64,000 bases of DNA from Kitasatospora sp. A2-31 (GTDB taxonomy: Bacteria; Actinomycetota; Actinomycetes; Streptomycetales; Streptomycetaceae), in NCBI RefSeq assembly GCF_022288725.1, contig NZ_JAKNTA010000009.1:33400-97399 (forward strand), given 5' to 3'. Shown piece after piece: positions 58,018 to 64,000 of this stretch (position 1 is its first letter; each line of letters starts with the position of its first letter). The notes under the pieces are model-generated. The model saw only the letters and a list, made by a program, of their open reading frames with translations, was not told where the DNA came from and did not search any database. The position numbers were made by a program, and so were the translations under genes.

Positions 58018-59529
58018 TCAGGCGGCGGTGCCGCTGTGGCGGCCGCGACGGCGCAGGACGAAGACCGCGGCACCGCCGGCCACGACCAGGCCACCGGCGA
58101 CGGCGGCGATGATCGGGGTGGCGTCGTTACCACCGGTCTGGGCCAGGCCGGTGGTGCCGGCCGGAGTGGTGGTGGCCGGAGCCGGGTGGGCGGCGGTGGT
58201 GGTGGCGGAGGCCGACGGGGTGGCGCTCGGGGTGCCGGTGGGCGCCGGGGTGACCGGGGCGCTCTTGGTCGGCGACGGGGTGCCGGTCGGCGTGGTGCCG
58301 CTGGTCACCTTGCAGTCCAGGATGCCCTTGAACTCCTTGGTGAACCCGTTCGGGCCGGTGACGGTGATGTCGTAGGCGGTGTCCTCGGCGACCGGGACGA
58401 GGACGCTCTCGACCTTGCCGGGCTGGACGGTGAGGGTCTTGCCCGGCTTCACCGTGACGCTGGCCGCCTCGTCGCCGCCGTTGGCGACGGAGACGCGGAC
58501 TCCGTTGTTGTCGCACTCGACCTGGGAGATGCTGTCGACCTGCGCGCCCTTGCCCTGCTTCCAGGTGGCCTTGGCGGCGTCGACGACGCTGAGCTTGGTG
58601 GAGCCGGCCAGGATCATGGTCTGGCTGTGCTTCGCGGGGGTGTACCCCTTGCTCAGGAAGACGCGGCCGCTGGGCACGACGGTCTCGGCCGAGGCCTTCA
58701 CGGTGGCGGCGCCGTCCGGGGTGCCGGCCGGCACGTCGAGGAAGAGCTGGGTGTCCTTGGCCACCGGGCCGGTCAGGTCGGTGACCGGCTTGCCGTCCTT
58801 GTCGACCAGCTTCACCTTGTCCGCGGCGTCACCGGCGACCGCGAGCTTCACCTCGTTGGCGCTGGAGTTGATGGTGAACGGACCGAGCTTGTTGCCCGGC
58901 TTGCCCGACACCGAGTCCGGGGTGAGGCTCAGCGAGGGCTTGGGCTCGGCGGCGATGCCCTTGTTGGCGTCGCTGACGAGGTAGTCGCGCAGCTGCTTGG
59001 CCTGCGGGTCGGTCGGGATGGCGGTCTTGCCGTCGGAGAACTTCCAGATCGCGGCCTGGGTGCCCGCGGCGGCGTCCTCCTTGGTCAGCTCGCCCTGGAC
59101 ACCGGCGGCCTTGGCCAGCTTCGGGAGGTCCTCGGCCTTGACCTGCGGGTAGGAGTTCTCCAGGATCCAGCGGATCTTGGCGGCGGCCTCGGCCTTGTCC
59201 TTGCCGCCCAGCGAGCTCGACTTCCAGTCGGACTCCTGGTACTCGACACCGCTGGTGATGTCGACCGGGTGGTCGATGTCGATGCAGTACGTCTTGATCT
59301 CGCCGTTGGGCGTCTTGAGGGTGAACAGGCCGCCCTGGATGGGGTGGCTGCCCTCGATGGCGATCTCCTCGCTCAGCAGCGTGGGCTGGATCACTGCCGT
59401 GACACCCGCACCGGGCGCGTCGGCCGCAACTGCCGCACCGGTCGCGAGCAGGCTTCCGCCCAGCGCGATGCCAGTCGTGAGCATGACAGTGGATATGCGC
59501 GGAAGACTCCGCCCCTGCATCTGGAACAT
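58018..59529 (-). CDS. Thioester-forming (TQXA) LAxTG-anchored surface protein
   Basis: A 503-residue cell-wall protein; ATG 59529 follows CGGAGGG. The signal peptide covers about 1-35 (STVMLTTGIALGGSLLATGAAVAA). The N-terminal thioester domain has YCIDIDHP (Cys about 80) and TQAAIWKFSDG (Gln about 154), the Cys-Gln pair that forms an internal thioester able to couple covalently to host or surface amines. Ig-like beta domains follow (about 185-445), then a Thr/Pro-rich wall spanner, the sorting signal LAQTG (about 466), a hydrophobic helix and the basic tail RRRGRHSG. LAxTG is the class E sortase type used in Streptomyces. No sortase gene is near. Confidence 0.93.
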   Translation of the reverse strand: MFQMQGRSLPRISTVMLTTGIALGGSLLATGAAVAADAPGAGVTAVIQPTLLSEEIAIEGSHPIQGGLFTLKTPNGEIKTYCIDIDHPVDITSGVEYQESDWKSSSLGGKDKAEAAAKIRWILENSYPQVKAEDLPKLAKAAGVQGELTKEDAAAGTQAAIWKFSDGKTAIPTDPQAKQLRDYLVSDANKGIAAEPKPSLSLTPDSVSGKPGNKLGPFTINSSANEVKLAVAGDAADKVKLVDKDGKPVTDLTGPVAKDTQLFLDVPAGTPDGAATVKASAETVVPSGRVFLSKGYTPAKHSQTMILAGSTKLSVVDAAKATWKQGKGAQVDSISQVECDNNGVRVSVANGGDEAASVTVKPGKTLTVQPGKVESVLVPVAEDTAYDITVTGPNGFTKEFKGILDCKVTSGTTPTGTPSPTKSAPVTPAPTGTPSATPSASATTTAAHPAPATTTPAGTTGLAQTGGNDATPIIAAVAGGLVVAGGAAVFVLRRRGRHSGTAA

Positions 59530-60722
59530 CTGGGATCCCTCCGGGCCGGGCCGCACCGGAGGGCGACCCGCCTTGCATTGCCGCGCCCCCTGTGGCGCCG
59601 CTGCACGTGTGTGAACCAGACGAATCCTATTGAGCCCCGCGGGCCCGCAAACCCCCATGCGAAATCAGGACGATTCCGTATCTGTATCGTTATCAACCGC
59701 CCCAGTATCCACACAAGCTGACGATCGACCAGAAAGTGTGGATCTTTCGCTTAACCCGTGGATGATTGCACAAGCAGAGACAACTACCGTCTCGATCAAC
59801 ATATTTGTCGACAGTTGAGCTCGACTCCGGGTCAGGCCGGCACCCTTCTACAGACGCCGCCACCCCCGGGGTTTCACCACCCACCCACCTCTCCCGGCGC
59901 CGGTCGTGGCCGCGGTTCCGCGTCCGGTCGCGGCCGGACCCCACCCCCGATCGCAACGGCAGCCCCGTCGGCTCCGGTCGGAGTCGGCCGGCGGCTCGCC
60001 CGACTGCCGGGGGCGGGGCCGCTTCGGTCGCTCCGGCCGCTCCGGTCGCGGGATTTACCGATCCCGCCGCTTCGGTCCGCTTCCCGGAACACGCTCCGTT
60101 CCCCCCAATGCACCGTACGGAATCGAGCGACACGGGTTGAGAGTGCACTTCCCGGGAAATCCTTGCCGAGGGGGATCCAAAATCCTGTGGACAACTCGGA
60201 CATGTGGAAAACCACTGTCACTCCCAGGGGTGAATTTCGGCCTTCCGGCACTCCCTCCACCCGGATCTGCGCTGGCCATGACAACAATCGACCCGCCTCC
60301 CGCCCCGTCCCGACACCCCCACGGGTGGGTCCATCGGACGTCCCCGCACGTCATCCGACCGAACGAACCCGAATACGGCCCCCCACCCGCTCCGGGGGTG
60401 GCGCTTTCTCCGTGCCGAATCCATAACGGGTGAGGCGGCAGCCCCGTAACGACTGCACAACGTCCGGCCCCGAAGACCGCCAGACCGCTGCACGCACGGT
60501 CTTCACCTGCGATTATCGGACCGCTCCACCGAGGCCGACACACCCGCGACGGTGCCGTTACAACCGGCCGAGGAACTGGGCACCCTTATCCTGTCCCCGA
60601 CAGGGCGAGGGCCCCGCCAACCCCCAACCCCACCCTCAGGTACGGGGCCGGACAGCGGGCGCGGCACGCGTCCGTCACCCGATCCCGGCAACGGTCACGC
60701 CCATCAGGGCGCCGTCCGTCCC
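59530..60722. other. Gene-free region
   Basis: About 1.2 kb without a convincing gene. 59640-59820 is notably AT-richer than its surroundings and contains GTATCCACACA and AAGTGTGGATC; 60180-60215 holds two DnaA-box-like 9-mers. Open frames on both strands here are Pro/Arg-rich, without ribosome sites, and overlap each other. The AT-rich part probably carries the promoter of the surface protein gene. Confidence 0.5.
60186..60211. promoter_or_regulatory. Pair of DnaA-box-like sites
   Basis: TGTGGACAA (60186-60194) is the exact reverse complement of TTGTCCACA, the Streptomyces DnaA box; TGTGGAAAA (60203-60211) is one mismatch away, in the same orientation with an 8-base gap. Confidence 0.45.
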
Positions 60723-60795
60723 GCCCCCATAGCTCAGCGGATAGAGCACCCGCCTTCTAAGCGGTAGGTCGCAGGTTCGAATCCTGCTGGGGGCA
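60723..60795 (+). tRNA. tRNA-Arg (TCT)
   Basis: A 73-base cloverleaf: acceptor GCCCCCA/TGGGGGC, D-arm AGCTCAGCGGATAGAGC, anticodon loop CTTCTAA (anticodon TCT, reading AGA), T-arm GCAGGTTCGAATCCTGC, discriminator A, CCA not encoded. AGA is rare in GC-rich actinomycetes. The 5' outer pair of the anticodon stem is mismatched (C-T). Confidence 0.95.
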
Positions 60796-61141
60796 CACAT
60801 CGGCGGGATCGACCCGCCCGGAGCGGGCGTCCCCCTTCGCACCGCCGCATCCACGGCCGAGTTCCCGCCCGTTCCCGACCGCTCCCCGGTGACAAGACGG
60901 CCGGAATCCGGTGCGAACCCACGGTGAATACCCGAACACCCCGAGCGATAATCGACGGTGATTTGCGGTGCGTCACCGCTCGACTACACCGGGGGCAAAT
61001 TCCTTTGGCATAGTCGCCGCGCCCGCACCCGCGCCCGCGCCGGCGGGCGGGGGCCGGGGGCCCGGGGCCGCCGGTCCCGCACCGACCGGGGCTCCCTCGC
61101 CGGCAGGCGCCCGCCGGCGGACAGCGGCCGGCAGGTGACGG
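60796..61141. other. Gene-free region
   Basis: 346 bp between tRNA-Arg and the end of the TetR gene. It contains GC-rich low complexity (CGCCCGCACCCGCGCCCG near 61021) and no convincing gene; frames on the minus strand over the tRNA are artefacts. Confidence 0.5.
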
Positions 61142-61777
61142 TCAGGGGGCGCCGCGCTCCGCCGGGGTCGCGGCCAGGCCGGCCAGGTACGCGTCCAGCA
61201 GCTCCGTCTGCCGCTCGGGCGGGTACGCCGACGGGGCGAGCAGCGCCTGTACCACCAGCCCCAGAACGAAGGCCTGCGCCCCGGCCGCGAGTTCGCCCGG
61301 CGCGAGCCGGTCGGGCAGCTCCCCGAGCCGCTGGGCGGCCGCCACGTGCTCCGCCAGCATCTCCCTGGCCCGCGCGTACCGGACGGCATGGGCGGCGGCC
61401 AGGTCGGGATCGGCCAGCGAGGCGTCCCAGGAGCCGACCCAGATCCGGTTGCCGGCCGTGGCCGCGTCGTCCAGCGGGAGGATGTCGAGCAGCGCGGCCC
61501 GCAGGCGGGGCAGCCCCGCGGGCGGCAGCGGCGCGCCGTCCGCCGGGGCGTTGCGCCGCGGGCGGTCCAGCGAGCGCCGGTCGAGCTCGTCCAGCGCGTA
61601 CGCCACCAGAGCCCGCTTGTTGGGGAAGTAGTGCGTCAACAGGCCGGTGGAGGAGCCCATTTCCGCGGCGACCGCACGCAGGGTCAGCCCGCCGAAGCCG
61701 CGCGACGAGAGCACCCGCCACACCGCCTCGGAGACCTCCAGGCGTCGGGCGGCATGGTCTCCCCGGGCAGGCGTCAT
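61142..61777 (-). CDS. TetR-family transcriptional regulator
   Basis: A 211-residue repressor. The HTH is at about 12-55 (EVSEAVWRVLSSRGFGGLTLRAVAAEMGSSTGLLTHYFPNK), followed by a TetR C-terminal ligand domain. ATG 61777 is preferred: a TACGAT -10 ends seven bases before it, implying a leaderless message; an ATG five codons upstream (61792) would overlap the operator. It is divergent from a GNAT acetyltransferase, with CAAACGTTTG between them, so it probably represses both. Effector unknown. Confidence 0.9.
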   Translation of the reverse strand: MTPARGDHAARRLEVSEAVWRVLSSRGFGGLTLRAVAAEMGSSTGLLTHYFPNKRALVAYALDELDRRSLDRPRRNAPADGAPLPPAGLPRLRAALLDILPLDDAATAGNRIWVGSWDASLADPDLAAAHAVRYARAREMLAEHVAAAQRLGELPDRLAPGELAAGAQAFVLGLVVQALLAPSAYPPERQTELLDAYLAGLAATPAERGAP

Positions 61778-61784
61778 GGGGTTA

Positions 61785-61804
61785 TCGTACATACCAAACG
61801 TTTG
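61785..61804. promoter_or_regulatory. TetR operator and promoter
   Basis: CAAACGTTTG (61795-61804) is a perfect palindrome. On the minus strand TACGAT (61790-61785) is a -10 for tetR. The arrangement fits autorepression and control of the divergent GNAT gene. Confidence 0.55.
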
Positions 61805-61852
61805 TTACGGATGCGGGGACCACCGACCCGCGCTCCTCCGAAAGGCCCACCC

Positions 61853-62404
61853 ATGTTCGCCATCCCACTGGCCGACAATGCCGAGCTGCGTCCGCTGGAG
61901 CCGTGGCAGGCTCCCGAGTTCCTCGCCCACATCGAGCGGGCCCGCGCCCACATGGACCCGTGGATCGGCTGGGCCGGGCGCTCCACCGACCTGGAGTCGG
62001 CCCGTGCCACCCTGCAGGGCTTCGCCGACCGCCAGGCCGCCGACGCCGGCCGGCTCTTCGGCATCTGGCTGGACGGCACGCTGGTCGGCGGCACGATGTT
62101 CGTGAGCTTCAGCACCACCACCTCCACCGCCGAGATCGGCGTCTGGACGGAGCCCGCCGGTGAGGGCCGCGGCCTGGTCGGCGCCGCCGTCCGCCACCTG
62201 ATCGAGTACGCCTTCACCGTCCGCGGCCTGCACCGGCTGGAGTGGCACACCAGCCCCGACAACGTCCGCAGCCAGGCGCTCGCCCGGCGGATGGGCATGA
62301 CGCTGGACGGCACCCTGCGGGAGTCCTACCTGAACAACGGCGTCTTCCACGACTCGCAGATCTGGTCGATCCTGGCCCGCGAGTGGCCGGCGGCCGCCGC
62401 CTGA
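61853..62404 (+). CDS. GNAT-family N-acetyltransferase (RimL-like)
   Basis: A 183-residue acetyltransferase. The ATG follows AAAGG. Core motifs are LRPLEPWQAPEFLAHIERARAHMDPWIGW, the beta4 strand TAEIGVWTEPAGEGRGLVGAAVRHLIEYAF (acetyl-CoA pyrophosphate loop, about 96-120), LHRLEWHTSPDNVRSQALARRMGMTLDGTLRES. These match the RimJ/RimL group, which acetylates N-termini of ribosomal proteins or small amines. It is divergent from a TetR gene that likely regulates it. Confidence 0.92.
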   Translation: MFAIPLADNAELRPLEPWQAPEFLAHIERARAHMDPWIGWAGRSTDLESARATLQGFADRQAADAGRLFGIWLDGTLVGGTMFVSFSTTTSTAEIGVWTEPAGEGRGLVGAAVRHLIEYAFTVRGLHRLEWHTSPDNVRSQALARRMGMTLDGTLRESYLNNGVFHDSQIWSILAREWPAAAA

Positions 62405-62484
62405 CACCGCGCCACCCGTGACTCGGCAGCCCCCCTGCGGGACGACGGCGCCGCCCACGGGGCCCGGCCGACCGGCACGGCGAA

Positions 62485-62514
62485 GGGCCCGGCGGACGAC
62501 CGTCCGCCGGGCCC
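62485..62514. terminator. Bidirectional terminator
   Basis: A perfect 14-bp inverted repeat (GGGCCCGGCGGACG / CGTCCGCCGGGCCC) with a two-base centre, between the convergent GNAT and efflux genes. Confidence 0.75.
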
Positions 62515-62530
62515 CGTCCCCGCGCCTCGC

Positions 62531-64000
62531 TCAGGCGGCGAGCACCGGCCGCTCGGCGGCCGGGTCCCCCGCCGCCTCCGCGACCGGGCGCGACCGCAGC
62601 CGCAGCGCCAGCAGCAACGCCAGCGCCATCACCCCCGACGCCGTGAAGAAGACCACGTCCACCGCGTCGACGAAGCTCTGCACCGCGTGCACCCGCTCCG
62701 CGCCGGCCGTACGGCCCACCGCGCCGAGCGGCATCCCCGGCTCGCCGTCCGCGAAGACCCGTGCCAGCAGCGTGCCGAAGAGCGCCGCGCCGAGCGCGCC
62801 GCCGAGCGTCTGGAAGAACCGGATACCGGTCGTGGCCACGCCCAGCTGGTGCTTCGGCGCGGCGTCCTGGACGACGCCGACGAGCTGTCCGATCAGCTGG
62901 CCGAGCCCGCAGCCGAGCAGCACCAGCTCCGCCCGCACCAGCCAGAGCGAGGTCTGCGGACCGCTCAGCCCGAGCAGCAGCAGGGCCACGGATGCGCAGG
63001 CCGCGCCGGAGGCCAGCACCGTGCGGACCGACCAGCCCCGCGCGGTGAGCCGGCCGATCACCAGGCCGACGCCGGTCATGCCGACCGCCATCGGGATCAG
63101 GTAGAGGCTGGCGGAGGTCGCGGCGACGCCGCGGGCCACCTGGAGGTACAGCATCACGTACATGATCGCGCCCATCAGACCGATCCCGACCAGCCCCTGC
63201 ACCGCGAAGCCGATCCGGATCTCGGGCACGCGGAACAGCGAGAGCGGCAGCACCGGTTCGGCGGCGGTGGCCTGGCGCCAGACGAAGAGGCCGAGCGCGG
63301 CGAGGGTCGCCGCCGCCAGGGCGAGGATCTGCGGGGAGGTCCAGGCGTAGTCCTTGCCGCCCCACTCGGTGACCAGCAGCAGTCCGGTGGCGAACGCCGC
63401 CGCCAGCGCCGCCCCGGCGAAGTCGAGGCCGCGGCGGCCGGCGGACCTCGGGAGCTTGAGGACGAGGGCCGAGCCGACCAGGACGAGCAGGCCGAGCGGC
63501 AGGTTGACGTAGAAGATCCAGCGCCAGTCGAGGTGGTCGGCGAGCAGGGCGCCGATCAGCGGACCGACGGCCATGCCGGCGCCGCCGACGATGCCGCCCA
63601 TGCCGCCTCCGCCGCCCCGCTCCCCCTCCGGGTCCTTGAGCTGGGCCATCACCACCATGGTCACGCTCATCAGCCCGCCGCCGCCGATCCCCTGGACGGC
63701 CCGGAAGGCGATCAGCTGCTCCATCGACTGCGCCGCGCCGCAGAGCGCCGAGCCGAGCAGGAAGGTGCCGACCGCCCCGAGCAGCACCCGCTTGGCGCCG
63801 TAGAGGTCGCAGAGCTTGCCGTAGAGCGGCAGCAGCGCGGTGGCGGCCAGCGCGAACGAACTGACCAGCCAGGGCAGCCGGTCGACGCCGTGGACCGGGT
63901 CGAGGTCCCGGACGATCGGCACGGTGGCCGCCGACACGATGTTCATGTCGAGCACGGCCAGGATGATCGTGATCAGGCAGAGCAGCATGCCCAGTTTGCG
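62531..64000 (-). CDS. DHA2-family MFS drug efflux transporter (5' end cut by window)
   Basis: 489 residues are visible, with the frame open through the right edge (RKLG precedes the first internal Met), so the true start is outside. Fourteen hydrophobic segments are expected for DHA2. Seen are the DHA motif D1 (LDMNIVSAATVPIVRDL), motif A (LPLYGKLCDLYGAKRVLLGAVG), motif C (GPLIGALLADHLDWRWIFYVNLPLGLL) and RAVQGIGGGGLM. Such pumps export cationic drugs and antibiotics using the proton gradient. It ends opposite the GNAT gene at a shared terminator. Confidence 0.92.
   Translation of the reverse strand, partial: RKLGMLLCLITIILAVLDMNIVSAATVPIVRDLDPVHGVDRLPWLVSSFALAATALLPLYGKLCDLYGAKRVLLGAVGTFLLGSALCGAAQSMEQLIAFRAVQGIGGGGLMSVTMVVMAQLKDPEGERGGGGGMGGIVGGAGMAVGPLIGALLADHLDWRWIFYVNLPLGLLVLVGSALVLKLPRSAGRRGLDFAGAALAAAFATGLLLVTEWGGKDYAWTSPQILALAAATLAALGLFVWRQATAAEPVLPLSLFRVPEIRIGFAVQGLVGIGLMGAIMYVMLYLQVARGVAATSASLYLIPMAVGMTGVGLVIGRLTARGWSVRTVLASGAACASVALLLLGLSGPQTSLWLVRAELVLLGCGLGQLIGQLVGVVQDAAPKHQLGVATTGIRFFQTLGGALGAALFGTLLARVFADGEPGMPLGAVGRTAGAERVHAVQSFVDAVDVVFFTASGVMALALLLALRLRSRPVAEAAGDPAAERPVLAA

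Noticed and set aside
59640..60215. Possible chromosomal replication origin
   Set aside because: Too few DnaA boxes, and no dnaA, dnaN, gyrase or rpmH genes are near.
59758..60433. Several ORFs of 120-220 codons in the gene-free region
   Set aside because: They overlap one another on both strands, are Pro/Arg-rich, lack ribosome sites and show no conserved motif.
60552..60976. ORFs over the tRNA-Arg gene ending APIAQRIEHPPSKR or CVPPAGFEPATYRLEGGCSIR
   Set aside because: Both are translations of the tRNA and its complement, and appear as artefacts in many annotations.

Overview
The window is very GC-rich (visibly above 70 percent), uses GTG and TTG starts freely, and carries families concentrated in Streptomyces and Kitasatospora: XRE/DUF5753 with DUF397 pairs, a SpoIIE-type phosphatase fused to a HATPase, an LAxTG thioester surface protein, a GlnX-GlnH-PknG module and an ECF41 sigma factor. 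It reads as a chromosomal segment of a streptomycete-like actinomycete. I see no phage, plasmid, IS element or CRISPR array.

Left part (1-16.5 kb): a SUKH-type protein with a small coupled upstream ORF, a large secreted GH84-like beta-N-acetylglucosaminidase, an HNH nuclease and an MscS channel. Then comes a sugar regulon: a ROK regulator with its own promoter and operator, a binding protein, two permeases, a GH4 glycosidase and a BadF-type GlcNAc kinase. It has no ATPase gene, so it probably relies on a shared MsiK-type ATPase. An MFS transporter and a decayed ORF follow.

Middle (16.5-41 kb): an AurF-like diiron oxygenase transcribed toward a 7Fe-ferredoxin/FAD reductase, an 879-residue PAS-GAF-SpoIIE-HATPase protein, a glycosyltransferase and a rhomboid-like protein. 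Next are tRNA-Leu(CAG), a lipase-like hydrolase, and a HATPase / XRE-DUF5753 / DUF397 / DUF397 regulatory locus. After that come an Lrp regulator divergent from AzlCD, a cupin, an FAD monooxygenase behind two strong palindromes, a DUF3152 metalloprotease, a GntR-TetR fusion regulator, an MBL hydrolase, an ECF41 sigma factor divergent from an NmrA-like oxidoreductase, a repeat-rich serine protease lipoprotein, a DinB protein and a nucleosidase.

Right part (41-64 kb): a seven-gene cluster glnX-glnH-(helical protein)-pknG-PP2C-VWA-FHA makes a complete membrane-to-kinase-to-phosphatase-to-FHA signalling set; three of its proteins begin with paired zinc ribbons. It is followed by an ABC-2 exporter, a group II truncated haemoglobin, a thioesterase with a hypothetical protein, EttA and an LAQTG-anchored thioester adhesin. 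A gene-free stretch of about 1.2 kb, tRNA-Arg(TCT), a TetR/GNAT divergent pair and a DHA2 efflux pump cut by the right edge complete the window.

The signals most worth following are: a repeated intergenic element (28780-28870 and 31689-31788) with gapless conserved blocks between two hairpins; the expanded PknG cluster with shared zinc ribbons; the ECF41-type promoter overlapping the sigJ leader; the GntR-TetR fusion; and a 59-bp exact duplication between two DUF397 genes beside an abnormally long gene overlap.
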